64,000 bases of DNA from DASTFP01 sp963744345 (GTDB lineage: Bacteria; Verrucomicrobiota; Verrucomicrobiia; Chthoniobacterales; Terrimicrobiaceae): positions 168,615-232,614 of the forward strand of contig CAVUTD010000014.1 in NCBI GenBank assembly GCA_963744345.1. The letters are read 5' to 3'. The notes beneath the pieces were generated by a model. That model had not been told where the DNA came from. It saw only the letters and a program-made list of their open reading frames with translations, and did not search any database. Position numbers and translations under genes: made by a program. Below are positions 26,503 through 35,601 of the stretch, piece after piece; within the stretch, counting starts at the first letter, position 1; every line of letters starts with the position of its first letter.

Positions 26503-26667
26503 ATGACCGAGTCTCTCATAGCCTACGTCTCCCTCGTGCTCTGCGGAATGGTATTGAGCTGGTTCTTGCTTTATCGGTCGATCGTGCGGCGACTGAATGT
26601 GCGTCATCGGAAGAAGTATTTGACCATGCGAGCAACCTCGGGAGTTCCAAAAAACAGCATCGATTAG
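26503..26667 (+). CDS. Possible small membrane protein
   Basis: A 54-aa frame (MTESLIAYVSLVLCGMVLSW onward) with one good hydrophobic helix at residues 5-24 followed by a basic stretch (RSIVRRLNVRHRKKY). This pattern is typical of small single-pass inner-membrane proteins with a cytoplasmic C-terminus. No ribosome site is obvious and no family is recognised. The rest of the gap 26443-27070 shows nothing else. It could be chance. Confidence 0.3.
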   Translation: MTESLIAYVSLVLCGMVLSWFLLYRSIVRRLNVRHRKKYLTMRATSGVPKNSID

Positions 26668-27070
26668 CTGTTTTCCTTTCTGCGGTATCTTTGCTTGGGA
26701 GAACACCGTGAGCTACGAGATTCGACGATGTCCGGTTTATGCCTGCTGCTAAAGGGATGCACCCTCGCAATCTTGCTTCTTTTCGTGTTCTTGATGTTCA
26801 GTCCGGTGTTTCTGCCAGGCGGCCACTAGGCCGATCAACTCTCCGTTAAACTCCAAGCAGATTCTGCCCTGCCGAGTTGGCTATCGGTCAGCCAGTGAAC
26901 TTTTCGATTGCATAAGCCACTTCGACGGCAGAGTTTGCGCCTAAGAGGATTTTCTCCCATGGCGTCAAATACTCACAGCGCGATCGAGGAAGCACCGAAC
27001 GCTGGAAGCTCGGAGGCCGGAGATCGTTTCGATCGAGGAAGGTAATGCGAGCGTTCGGAGCTTTTTCCGT

Positions 27071-27973
27071 TTGGTCGGCGGCCATCTGATCCCCTGTGAA
27101 CCGAACGCGGCCGAGGTTATCGCCTACACGTCGCCAACCATGGACGACGAGGCTGAGTTGCAGGAGCAATACAAAATCGATTACCACACACTTCAGTCCT
27201 CGCTCGATCCGGACGAGCTCTCGCGCCTGGAGATCGAGCACGGTCATATATCGATCATTTTCAAGCGGCCGAAGAGTTTCTGTGCGGGCGACAATTTCCT
27301 GATGAAGCTGACCTCCACCGGCGTCTTTGTTTACCAAGACTATTTGGTCATTGTGATGGCGGACGACTCCCCCATCTTCGAGGGCCGGGTTCCCTTTGGG
27401 GTGCATTCAATCCATGATGTCATCCTCCGCCTGCTCTATCAGGCAACACTGCATTTCGAAGGACATCTGAAGGCGATCAACATGCTGGCGGATTCTCTCG
27501 AGCGGCGGATCAACACCTCTCTGGAAAACAAATATCTCCTGAACATGTTCGCGCTCGAGAAGAGCCTCGTGTTTATCTTGAACTCCATCAGCTCGAATGG
27601 CTCGCTGTTGGAAAGAATGAAGGCGCTCTCCGAGAAGCTCGGCTTTAACAGCGAGCACGTCGAAATCCTGGACGATCTCATCATCGAGAATCAGCAGTGT
27701 TACCGGCGCGCGGAGATTCACGCCCAAGTGCTCGCCAACCTCATGGGAACGCGCGCATCCATTGTTGGCCACAATCTGAATCAACTTATCAAAACATTTA
27801 CCATTTGGACGGTGGCAATTATGATTGCGTCCCTGGTTGTTGGGCTTTTCGGGATGAATGTCGCCCTGCCTCTTCCAATGGAAGAGGCCTACTGGCCTTT
27901 CTACCTTATCATTTTTCTGGCAATGCTAACTGGCGGTGCGATTTTCTTCCTTCGCCGAATAAACAAGTGGTAG
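27071..27973 (+). CDS. CorA-type magnesium/divalent cation transporter
   Basis: A CorA-family channel: a large cytoplasmic alpha/beta and coiled-coil domain, then two C-terminal membrane helices with the signature GMN (LFGMNVALPLP) between helix one and the loop. Other family blocks are SPTMDDEAELQEQY, LEIEHGHISIIFKRPKSF, LESLERRI-like DSLERRINTSLENK and EILDDLIIENQQCYRRAEI. The start is unclear: the frame has TTG at 27071 and ATG only at 27140. The preceding in-frame codons read VRSFFRLVGGHLIPCEP, like the usual CorA N-terminus, but have no start codon. A start-region mutation or a non-standard start is possible. Confidence 0.85.
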   Translation: MVGGHLIPCEPNAAEVIAYTSPTMDDEAELQEQYKIDYHTLQSSLDPDELSRLEIEHGHISIIFKRPKSFCAGDNFLMKLTSTGVFVYQDYLVIVMADDSPIFEGRVPFGVHSIHDVILRLLYQATLHFEGHLKAINMLADSLERRINTSLENKYLLNMFALEKSLVFILNSISSNGSLLERMKALSEKLGFNSEHVEILDDLIIENQQCYRRAEIHAQVLANLMGTRASIVGHNLNQLIKTFTIWTVAIMIASLVVGLFGMNVALPLPMEEAYWPFYLIIFLAMLTGGAIFFLRRINKW

Positions 27974-28326
27974 CCATGCCACGTTGACGAAGGGCTAAGG
28001 TAATCCTCGATTGATAAGTGAGAGCAGCTTGCGAAGGGGAGTGGAACTCGACGCGGAAGGCACGCGACTAAATTGCGGTTAGATCGCCTCGAGTCCGCCA
28101 CTTTCTTAGCAGCCGGGCGCATGCCCATGGGTGGCTCAACACTTTCGTGGGTTTACCGCTACTTCCCGAACATGGTTCTCCGATCCGCCCATTTGACACG
28201 CTATCTGTCTTGGCGTCCTCGGTGAATGCAACCTCTTCGGACCCGGAAGAAGATCGGCGATCGCGCCGAAGCTCTATCCGCCGATCCTTTGGTTGAAACT
28301 CCAATTCGTGCCGGAGCGCAGCGGAG
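27974..28326. other. Gap, nothing recognised
   Basis: No supported gene. A minus-strand frame at 28068-28340 is open but has no ribosome site or recognisable domain and overlaps the end of the DoxX gene. Confidence 0.4.
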
Positions 28327-28764
28327 TTAACCGCGCGCAAACTGCTCGCTTAACCGCGCGAGCGCCAACGCGCCGAGGAAGAGGCCGAAATCACGCAAGG
28401 CGACATCGAAATAGCCAGGAATCAGCAGCAAATTGGCGATGATGACCAAAAGCCACGCCGCAACCACGTAAGCAAAGATACGCGGCTTCCAGGCGACGCC
28501 CACACCCGCGACAATCTCGATCACGCCGACCGCAAACATCAGCTCGTGCACGCCGATAGGAGAAAGCTGCGCGACAAAAGCCGGAACATACTGGTCCCAG
28601 TTCACCAGTAGGTGAAAGAACTTGTCTAAGCCCGCCAGGATCGGCGCCGCCACGAAGCCTAGTTGAAGAATTCTAAACGCCTGATAACCAGGCGAACTCC
28701 AATCGCTCTCCATTTCCGCGGCGTCGGAGACCACTGCGTTGGGATTGTTCACTGTTACCTTCAT
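28327..28764 (-). CDS. DoxX-family integral membrane protein
   Basis: A 145-aa four-helix inner-membrane protein of the DoxX/DoxD superfamily (PILAGLDKFFHLLVNWDQYV; LMFAVGVIEIVAGVGVAWKP; WLLVIIANLLLIPGYFDVAL; FGLFLGALALARL). Members are linked to redox or thiosulfate functions, but most are uncharacterised. I start it at the ATG at 28764 (MKVTVNNPNA), which is preceded by GGGAAG on that strand; the frame extends 12 codons further upstream. It is divergent from a Cys-rich HTH regulator whose start is 87 bases away, so the two probably share a promoter region and form a regulator-target pair. Confidence 0.8.
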   Translation of the reverse strand: MKVTVNNPNAVVSDAAEMESDWSSPGYQAFRILQLGFVAAPILAGLDKFFHLLVNWDQYVPAFVAQLSPIGVHELMFAVGVIEIVAGVGVAWKPRIFAYVVAAWLLVIIANLLLIPGYFDVALRDFGLFLGALALARLSEQFARG

Positions 28765-28850
28765 GAAGGGAAACTTCCCGCAGTAAATATAATAAGTCAA
28801 AATGTTTTTATGTTTATTGCTTGTTCAAGCTTTTCAGCTAACTTTACCCG

Positions 28851-29507
28851 GTGAACGTCTCGCGCTGGGCGCGTCGCCTTCTTGAGAGCACGCGCGGAAA
28901 AATCATCCGGCTTCTCCGGGAAGAGCCGCGGACGGTAGCGGAGTTGGCCGACGCATTGAGCCTGACCGATAACGCGGTTCGCGCGCACCTCGCCACGCTG
29001 GAACGCGATGGTCTCGCCCGCCAAGGGGGTGAGCGGCCTGGTTTTCGCAAACCGCATTTTTCTTACGAACTGACGTCTGAGGGCGAGGAGCTCTTTCCGA
29101 AGGCATACGGGCCACTCCTCGACAGAATTCTTGCTCAGTTGAAAGAGCGCTTCGGCCCTGAGGAGCTCGAAGCAGCTCTGCGCGAGGTGGGTCATCGGAT
29201 GGGCGGGCCCCACAGGGCACCCGCTTCGAGCGCGCTTGAAGAGCGACTCGAGCAAGCAGTCAGGCTTCTTGCAAGCCTTGGCGGTCAGGCGCGAATTGAA
29301 CGTGAGAACGGCAAGGTCTTTATCCGTGGCGCCGGCTGCCCGTTGTCCGAGGTCACAGCCAATCACGCCGAAGTGTGTAAGCTGGTCGAGACGCTCCTCG
29401 CCGAGGTTATCGACGCCCCTGTGCGTGAATCCTGTCAGCGCGGACCTTCTCCCCACTGCTGCTTCGAAGTCGAGACGACGGCGAGCAGGGAGGAAGCATC
29501 TCGCTGA
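28851..29507 (+). CDS. HTH transcriptional regulator with C-terminal cysteine cluster (SufR/ArsR-like)
   Basis: A 218-aa protein starting at GTG. The winged helix-turn-helix (residues 10-70: TRGKIIRLLREEPRTVAELA, LTDNAVRAHLATLERDGLA) is of the ArsR/MarR/SufR type. The C-terminal domain has GAGCPLSEVTANHAEVCKLV and, after about 20 residues, ESCQRGPSPHCCFEV. Spaced cysteines like these in SufR-type regulators hold an iron-sulfur cluster or metal. It is divergent from the DoxX gene and probably controls it in response to redox or metal state. Ligand assignment is inference. Confidence 0.8.
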   Translation: MNVSRWARRLLESTRGKIIRLLREEPRTVAELADALSLTDNAVRAHLATLERDGLARQGGERPGFRKPHFSYELTSEGEELFPKAYGPLLDRILAQLKERFGPEELEAALREVGHRMGGPHRAPASSALEERLEQAVRLLASLGGQARIERENGKVFIRGAGCPLSEVTANHAEVCKLVETLLAEVIDAPVRESCQRGPSPHCCFEVETTASREEASR

Positions 29508-29710
29508 CCGCGTTCTTCCCCATGGTGTTCCCAACGCGCTGACTCAGCGAATCTTTTGAGCCCCAATCAACGCGAACCGACAAACCTAACGCTAATTTCG
29601 CCGCCGTCTTCTTTCCCGTTGATGTGAAGAGACCGACTCTTTGTTGGATGCGATCTGGCTCCGCACATTGCAGATAGTCTCAACGCTGTAAGCGCAAAGC
29701 GATTGGCGCC

Positions 29711-30295
29711 CTATACATTTGGCGCGTGCCTAAATAAATCGATCTGTGCGTTCCCCAACGGATAGGTGACGTTAAGACCTCTCCTCATGGCGAAAGATCG
29801 GAGAGCGTGGGTGTCCCTGCGACTTTCGCTGATGATGTGCTCGGTTGGAATTCCTCGGGCGACCAACGCATCGGCAATCAAGGAGCGATGGCAGCGCCAG
29901 GGAACAGCTTCCGCGCACATCAGCGCGACCCGTTGTTTTTTCGCAAGCTCGATGAGGTTTTCCAGACTCTCCCCAAATTCTGGCGTCTGCATGTGGTCGG
30001 CATAGCCGCGGAAAGATGCATTTTTCCAACCCGTATTGATTGAATCCGCCCTCGGCCGGCGCAAGCCGCCGAGTGCGGCCATATGAGTGTAGGCAATGCC
30101 AACGTCCTTGAGCGACGCTGGCAATGTATCGCGGTTGAATTGGGGATTGCGCCGCGACCGAGGGACCGTCCGCACATCGAGCACGCAGGTGGCCCCATGC
30201 GTTTTCAACAGATGGACGAATTCCTCGATCGTCCGGGTCGAGTGTCCGATGGTGAGCACCGTCGGAGGAGCTTCGGACTGTTCGTCTTTGGACAT
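29711..30295 (-). CDS. DUF488 domain protein
   Basis: A 194-aa protein of the DUF488 family: TIGHSTRTIEEFVHLLKTHG, VLDVRTVPRSRRNPQFN, AALGGLRRP and CAEAVPWRCHRSLIADAL are all in the expected order. The function of the family is unknown; structures suggest a nucleic-acid-associated or NAD-binding fold. ATG at 30295 is preceded by no strong ribosome site. No operon partner is apparent. The gap 29508-29710 and the 190 bases after the gene show nothing else. Confidence 0.85.
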   Translation of the reverse strand: MSKDEQSEAPPTVLTIGHSTRTIEEFVHLLKTHGATCVLDVRTVPRSRRNPQFNRDTLPASLKDVGIAYTHMAALGGLRRPRADSINTGWKNASFRGYADHMQTPEFGESLENLIELAKKQRVALMCAEAVPWRCHRSLIADALVARGIPTEHIISESRRDTHALRSFAMRRGLNVTYPLGNAQIDLFRHAPNV

Positions 30296-30483
30296 GGAAA
30301 AGAGTTCTGCTTTAATGTTCGCATTTCACCGGGGCGGCACGTCCAAGCCTCAGACCAAGACGAGTGCAAGAAGCTGGCGTCGAGCCTAGTTATGCAGTGC
30401 CAGCTTCACCAGGGAATCTTCCAAAACCCTGGAGCTCTCGCCGCTCGGGATCGTTGTGCTTATTATCGACGGGCTGTTCGAGC

Positions 30484-32100
30484 CTAGGGCCTCGAATCGA
30501 TGTCCATGGCAACAAGGCACACGTCATCATCGAATTTATGGGTAGCCGAGAACCGCTGCAGATCGTCGATAAGACTACTGCAGAGTTCCGCCGCAGGAAG
30601 CTGCGTGCGAGTATCGACCGCTTTCAATAGCCGCTGATAGTCGTAGAGCTGACCCTCCGAGCCCTCGACCTCGAACAGCCCGTCGGTAAACAGCAGGACG
30701 ATCTCGTGCGGCGAGAGTCTGCAACTGAGGGTCTCATATTTGGCATCCTCAAAGATGCCGAGAACAGGGCCCGACCGTCGTCCCCCATCGAGCGGCGAGG
30801 CTATTGATACGGATCTGTTTGCTGCGCGCGCGAGCCGCAATGGGTGCGGATGTCCGGCATTGGCGTAGCGCAACTGGCCCCTGGCAAGATCGGCCAACAC
30901 GTAACATGCCGAAGCAAAGAGCGTGGTCTCGCTGTTTCTAAACGTCTCAAGCAGCGCGCGATTAAGTGCAATTAGCAGTTCGCCGGGTCTCGTCCACAAC
31001 GGACGCAACTCGATGACTATGGAGCGGACAATCGCCGCGACGAGTGCGGCGCGCACACCATGGCCCATGACATCACAGATAAACAATCCGGCTTTATCGT
31101 CGGAGATGTCGAATACGTCGAAGAAGTCGCCGCTGACAACCATCGAGGGTCGGAAAAACGGATAAAAACGAACGGCGCTATTCTCTTCGGTGACGTGGTG
31201 AGGAAACTTCGGGAAGCGTTGTGGCAAAAGAGCACTCTGCAATTCACGCGCCATTTCCAGATCTTGTTCGAGAGATTCGTTTTTCGCCCGGAGCTCCTCT
31301 GTGAGCCGGGCAAGCCTTTCGGCGGCGCGCTTTTTCTCGGTAATATCGCGGGAAATGCCGAACGTGCCGATGATCTTACCCTGCGCGTCGCGCAAGGGCA
31401 TCTTCGTGGTTGAAACCCAGGTATCATCGCGATCGGGCCACGTCTCCTTTTCCTCGTAGTCGACTATCGGTTCTCCGGTCCGAATGATTTCGCGTTCGTC
31501 CGCGAGCGCGCCCTCCGCATGCTCGCTGGAAAAGAAATCGTGGTCGGTCTTGCCAATGATTTCCGCCGGATCCGTTTTGCCGAACAGATGGGCCATAGCC
31601 CGACTAACTGCGATGAAACGGCTGTCGAGGTCCTTAAAGTAGATGGCGTAAGGGAGATGATCCATCAATGTTTTCAGCAGATTGCGCTTCTTGGCGAGAA
31701 TCAGTTCAGTTTTGCAGCGTTCGGTGATGTCCCAGGCGACGCCGACGATCCGTGAAACCTCTGTATTGTCACGGCAGTATGGTCTTGAACGCATCCTTAT
31801 CACATGCTCGCTCCCGTCCGAAGGCCAGATCACCCGGAATTGTGTGTCCATGCCAGTGCGTGCCGCAGTCGCGCGGGCAAATTCGCTGCGAATCCTTTCC
31901 CGGTCCTCTTCGTGCACCAAACCAAGAAAATCCTCGTAATTGCCCGTGAACGCGCCGGGAGCCAGTCCGCAAAGGCTATGCATCCGGTCATCCCACCAAA
32001 TCACCGAAGCAGAGACGTCCAAATCCCAAGTTCCCATCTCTGCGGCGGTCAGCGCGAGATCTACTAGATCCGCCTCGCTGTCGCGGTGCGTGTTGCCCAT
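30484..32100 (-). CDS. PAS-PAS-coiled coil-PP2C (SpoIIE/RsbU-type) phosphatase
   Basis: A 538-aa soluble signalling protein. Two PAS domains (about residues 15-130, WDLDVSASVIWWDDRMHSLC; and 145-265, LPYAIYFKDLDSRFIAVSRA) sense a small ligand or redox state. A coiled coil (LTEELRAKNESLEQDLEMAR) leads to a PP2C-type serine phosphatase (about 310-535) with the metal-binding motifs VSGDFFDVF, LFICDVMGHGVRAAL, YANAGHPHP and LLFTDGLFEVEG. Such proteins dephosphorylate anti-anti-sigma factors in partner-switching pathways. No anti-sigma or STAS gene adjoins it. The frame extends to a TTG at 32205; I prefer the ATG at 32100. Intact. Confidence 0.88.
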   Translation of the reverse strand: MGNTHRDSEADLVDLALTAAEMGTWDLDVSASVIWWDDRMHSLCGLAPGAFTGNYEDFLGLVHEEDRERIRSEFARATAARTGMDTQFRVIWPSDGSEHVIRMRSRPYCRDNTEVSRIVGVAWDITERCKTELILAKKRNLLKTLMDHLPYAIYFKDLDSRFIAVSRAMAHLFGKTDPAEIIGKTDHDFFSSEHAEGALADEREIIRTGEPIVDYEEKETWPDRDDTWVSTTKMPLRDAQGKIIGTFGISRDITEKKRAAERLARLTEELRAKNESLEQDLEMARELQSALLPQRFPKFPHHVTEENSAVRFYPFFRPSMVVSGDFFDVFDISDDKAGLFICDVMGHGVRAALVAAIVRSIVIELRPLWTRPGELLIALNRALLETFRNSETTLFASACYVLADLARGQLRYANAGHPHPLRLARAANRSVSIASPLDGGRRSGPVLGIFEDAKYETLSCRLSPHEIVLLFTDGLFEVEGSEGQLYDYQRLLKAVDTRTQLPAAELCSSLIDDLQRFSATHKFDDDVCLVAMDIDSRP

Positions 32101-32514
32101 AGGAAAGAGAAGAACCTCTACTTCATTTGATACCAAGGTACGCTCAAATTCAACCGTGGTCGAGTCTCCGAGATATCCTTTTTGAGCTACGCGGCGGCAA
32201 CCCAATCCGTGCCACCGCGCGCCGGGATGGATTGGGACAACACTTCACGTTGTCGATGGTTTCTTGCGCAATCAAGATTTCAACCTCAGGCAACCCGGAA
32301 AACCTAGTTCTTCATCTCAGCGAACACCTTCCGTGGCGAACCCTTTGCTGACGAATCTGGTCGCGGCTTTCGCATCGCGCTTCCGACCTTCCCCGGCTCA
32401 AACCTCCGGGCAGCTTTGTTGAGCGCGTCGTAGAACTTACTGATCCCGGATCAAACAATCTTTGCTTGACCAAGCCCACGACTCAGAGGCCACGACCATT
32501 CCGCCGAATGATCC
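32101..32514. other. Gap, nothing recognised
   Basis: About 410 bases between the phosphatase start and the VOC stop. No coding or structural signal is supported. The promoter of the PAS-PP2C gene should lie at its left end. Confidence 0.4.
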
Positions 32515-32886
32515 TCACTCACGTCCTGGATTTCGCTTGTGAATGCAAATGCTATTGCCATCGGGATCAAAGATCACCGCCATTCGGCAAACCGGCGTGG
32601 AGAGTGGGTCGATCCGAAACTTCACATTCTGCTGCTGCAAGTGAGCGACGGCAGCATCGAAGTCTTCCACTTCGAGCGCGGCGCTACAGCCGTCAGCATT
32701 CGGTTTAAATCCCGGTGCGCAACCGAGGGCTAACGCATAAGGACCAAATTCGTATTCGGTCCATTGACCGTGCTCATTATTGGTCACGGTCGTCGGCGTG
32801 AGCTTCAAGACGCCTTCGTAAAATTCACGCGCACGCTCCATGTCAGTGACTGAATAACAGCAAAACGCCAGTTCAATAACTTTCAT
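32515..32886 (-). CDS. VOC (glyoxalase/bleomycin-resistance fold) protein
   Basis: A 123-aa single-domain vicinal-oxygen-chelate protein: IELAFCCYSVTDMERAREFY, YEFGPYALALG, ALEVEDFDAAVAHLQQQNVK and VIFDPDGNSICIHKRN. Metal-binding positions are partly conserved (the C-terminal I-H in place of E). Members are glyoxalases, dioxygenases or resistance proteins; the substrate is unknown. GGAGAA lies 7 bases before the ATG. It is transcribed alone. Confidence 0.85.
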   Translation of the reverse strand: MKVIELAFCCYSVTDMERAREFYEGVLKLTPTTVTNNEHGQWTEYEFGPYALALGCAPGFKPNADGCSAALEVEDFDAAVAHLQQQNVKFRIDPLSTPVCRMAVIFDPDGNSICIHKRNPGRE

Positions 32887-33124
32887 GTGATTCTCCGTTT
32901 TTGTTCTCGCCCACTGCTGAGCCGGTAATTCTTCGTCTCCATCATTGCTGGTTAGATAACAGTCGCTACCGAATTGTCATCCGGCGAGCCCCATTGCGTC
33001 GCCGGTAAAATAAGTCCGCAGGGGTGTGCATGCAATGGTATAAACTATCTGCGGATCCGGGTTCGCATAGCTGGAGCGCAGATTGGCGTTCTGAAATGGA
33101 ATCTTCGAGCGTATTTATGGGTAT

Positions 33125-33140
33125 CCCCTGCAAGCAGGGG
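33125..33140 (-). terminator. Hairpin after the thioredoxin gene
   Basis: CCCCTGC/GCAGGGG forms a perfect inverted repeat 26 bases after the trxC stop codon on the minus strand. No U-run follows, so it may be a weak or Rho-assisted terminator. Confidence 0.35.
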
Positions 33141-33165
33141 TCGGTCACGCCGCTGTCTGTCCAGC

Positions 33166-33630
33166 TCACGTTGGCAGTGATTGTTGTAGGAATTGGAGAA
33201 TGGCAGGCGCGGGCAGCGCTCCGGATTGCCGCGCGGCTTCGCGGCCAGCTTTGAACAAAATCAGAGTAGGAATGGCGCGGATGCCAAAGCGCGCACCCAC
33301 GTCGGGTAGTTCGTCGGTGTTGACTTTGGCGACGAGCCAACGGCCAGTCCCGTCGGCAGCAACTTTAACCAACTCGGGCGCCATCATTTTACAGGGACCA
33401 CACCACGGCGCCCAGAAATCTACGAGGACGGGCAGCACAGACCGAGCGATGAGCGAGTCAAAGTTTGACATGCCCGATACCTCCACTGGTTCTGCCGGCG
33501 GAGGAATTTCTGTCTGGCATTTGCTGCAGCGAAAAATCGAGCCGAGACGCTCGTAGATCAACCGGTTTCGTTGACCGCAATGCGGACAGGCACGGATAAG
33601 CCCGCGCTCGTCGGGTTCAATCGTAGTCAT
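33166..33630 (-). CDS. trxC: Thioredoxin 2 (TrxC-type, zinc-finger thioredoxin)
   Basis: A 154-aa cytoplasmic disulfide reductase. The N-terminal zinc ribbon has Cys15-x-x-Cys18 (CPHC) and Cys35-x-x-Cys38 (CSKC). The thioredoxin fold follows with the active site WAPWCGPCKMMAPEL near residues 75-90 and the cis-Pro segment IRAIPTLILF. Length matches TrxC. ATG 33630 is preceded by AGGAGATTGCG, a good ribosome site; the frame extends 11 codons further. TrxC is typically a stress-induced, zinc-sensitive thioredoxin. It stands alone between unrelated genes. Confidence 0.92.
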   Translation of the reverse strand: MTTIEPDERGLIRACPHCGQRNRLIYERLGSIFRCSKCQTEIPPPAEPVEVSGMSNFDSLIARSVLPVLVDFWAPWCGPCKMMAPELVKVAADGTGRWLVAKVNTDELPDVGARFGIRAIPTLILFKAGREAARQSGALPAPAILQFLQQSLPT

Positions 33631-34086
33631 CGCAATCTCCTGGTGGATCTGGAATAGGCCCACTCATGATGTCTATCAGCCGGTCAGGACGCTGCGATCT
33701 CGGCAGCCCTCGCGTGCGTGGGCCGCATCTCGAAACCACCTTACGAATCTTCATCTTCACCGCCGAGAGTTCCAACATCGCTCGGGTTGATAAACCTTAG
33801 CAGAAAGAACTGCGCGTGATTGTAAATTCTCGAGCAACCGTACTCTTAGAGAATACGTTCGCGACATTTGGAAGGTTGTGCGCGTCCAGTGTGAGACTGC
33901 CTCCGCCGGAATCTCTCCGCGACCAAAGACAGCGATTTCCGCGACAGCTTCGCGGCGGAGCCTAACATTTTGCCAGGCCAGTTTCGACTGACCCGACTGA
34001 TCCTAACCGACCCGAGATGTGCTCGAGACCAGCCAACCGGGCGAGTTGACAAGCGGTCAAGCCGCGAATCGTCGACCTCTTAATAG
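33631..34086. other. Gap, nothing recognised
   Basis: About 450 bases upstream of trxC and downstream of the small lipoprotein gene. I see no supported gene, repeat or RNA. Confidence 0.4.
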
Positions 34087-34236
34087 TTACTGAATGCGCC
34101 CATCCACTTCGCTGCTATACTCATGCTTATCTTTCTTTTCGAGCGCGGTTTGCTGGGGAGTTGGCGGAGGTTGATTGGCACATCCGATCACTAGCAGGGA
34201 GGCAACGAGGGCGAGAGCGGCGGAAGGAAGCTTCAT
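34087..34236 (-). CDS. Small lipoprotein (49 aa)
   Basis: A short gene read on the minus strand from the ATG at 34236 to TAA at 34087. It begins MKLPSAALALVASLLVIGC, a textbook lipoprotein signal with lipobox LVIGC. The mature part is about 30 residues, Pro-rich then charged (ANQPPPTPQQTALEKKDKH). It has no family I recognise. It follows the His-rich outer-membrane protein gene on the same strand after 265 bases, so a functional link is possible. Short lipoproteins of this kind are common in Gram-negative envelopes. Confidence 0.7.
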   Translation of the reverse strand: MKLPSAALALVASLLVIGCANQPPPTPQQTALEKKDKHEYSSEVDGRIQ

Positions 34237-34501
34237 AGAATGGCGTTTCCCGCATTTAACATGATTACTCTAAAAAAAGACAGGAAAAAGATAGCTAATT
34301 CTCAGTCTCGAGTCGAAAGCGCTCCGATCGGTTCCTCGGTTCGCGATGACGCGTTCGCCTCTTTGCTAGGCTGGGAAAGTCGCACCTGGGCGAGCACGCT
34401 GCCGGTGCTAGCGACGGGCAGGACGGATTGATTCTTCACCGCTCTCTGGCGAGATCTCAAAACGACAACGGTTCCCTCAGCCCACCCCTTGCGTAATAGT
34501 C

Positions 34502-35416
34502 TCAGTAGCTAAAGGTCACCCCAGCGCTGGCCCAAACCTCATTTTGCTGATCGATCTGTCGAAGCGCAGTCATTGCCACGCTGTAGCTGATTCCTCCGTA
34601 GATGGATATGAACCGACTCACTTCCCAGCTCGCCTTGAGGCCAAATTGAAAGTGATTCCAACCGTAGTAAGCGGTTGTATTGTAACCGAGGTTCAGTCCG
34701 AGCAGCAGATACGGCTCCAAGAGGAAGGCGCGGCGAACTACAGGAATCGCTGCGTCAACTCGCATTTGCAGGTACGAACCGGGCGTGTGGTTGAGGTCAC
34801 AAACAAAGAGCAGACTAGGAGTAACGTACGGGATGGCCTTCGTTCCCAGAACGAAGAAAAGCTCGTTGCCATAGGTGCCATGCGAATGGCCCGGATCTTC
34901 GTGACCATTGCCATGATGGTCTTCCCCGACATGTTCGTGGGCTTCATCCGTTCCGTGATCGGGGCTGGCTGCTTCGGAATGCTCATGCGAGACCACGCCA
35001 GGTTGATAGCGGAAGTTGTATCCAGGAGTGAAAAAGAGCCTCTCGGTTCCGAATGTGTAGGCGATAGTGAAATCCCATTCCTGGTATTCATTTCCGGTGC
35101 CGAAGCCTGACCAGACGCTTAGCTGGAGTCTCTCGATACGCAGGGAGAGTTCGGTTGTGTAAGCGCCACACGATCCAGTCTCGTCGACGCCATAATGCAT
35201 TTCCCTGCTGGTCCAGCCGGTTGCAAGGCTTGCGCTCCCCCAACGGGACTTCGCATCAAAAGGCTTAGCGAAGGATTTTTCGGGTGGAGTGTCGTGTCGG
35301 TCATGAGCGAGAGCGCGCGCGTTGTCCGGCGTGTAAAGGTCTCCACCGAGCCCGTGAGGGAGAGCAGATCCGACAGGATGGATGAAGAGGCCAAAGGAAA
35401 GAAATAGATGCTTCAT
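34502..35416 (-). CDS. Outer-membrane beta-barrel protein with a His-rich loop
   Basis: A 304-aa exported protein. A signal peptide (MKHLFLSFGLFIHPVGSALP) is followed by alternating amphipathic strands typical of a beta-barrel (QLSVWSGFGTG, WDFTIAYTFG, SYLQMRVDAAIPV, YLLLGLNLGYNT). The C-terminus ends SAGVTFSY, with the aromatic last residue recognised by BamA. Residues 144-179 form an insertion with ten His plus many Asp/Glu (HEHSEAASPDHGTDEAHEH and onward to GHSHG), like the metal-binding loops of zinc transporters. It could be an outer-membrane metal-binding or uptake protein. The next upstream gene encodes a CxxC membrane protein. Confidence 0.75.
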   Translation of the reverse strand: MKHLFLSFGLFIHPVGSALPHGLGGDLYTPDNARALAHDRHDTPPEKSFAKPFDAKSRWGSASLATGWTSREMHYGVDETGSCGAYTTELSLRIERLQLSVWSGFGTGNEYQEWDFTIAYTFGTERLFFTPGYNFRYQPGVVSHEHSEAASPDHGTDEAHEHVGEDHHGNGHEDPGHSHGTYGNELFFVLGTKAIPYVTPSLLFVCDLNHTPGSYLQMRVDAAIPVVRRAFLLEPYLLLGLNLGYNTTAYYGWNHFQFGLKASWEVSRFISIYGGISYSVAMTALRQIDQQNEVWASAGVTFSY

Positions 35417-35601
35417 GCTAACAATAAAATGGAACCGGCCATCGCGAAGATCGGCCGAAAAGCTGAGACGACTCCGGCAACACGCCGGTTTTTGCTCGAG
35501 TCACCGAAACGCGAAAAGCGTCTCGATGTTAGGAGAACCTCTCTGCACTCCGCCCCGATGTTTTCGGTCAGAGGAGAAGGATGCTCCCAAATTTCTCGAT
35601 A

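Noticed and set aside
34240..34431. Plus-strand 63-codon frame beside the small lipoprotein
   Set aside because: No ribosome site, no domain and no signal; the composition looks random.
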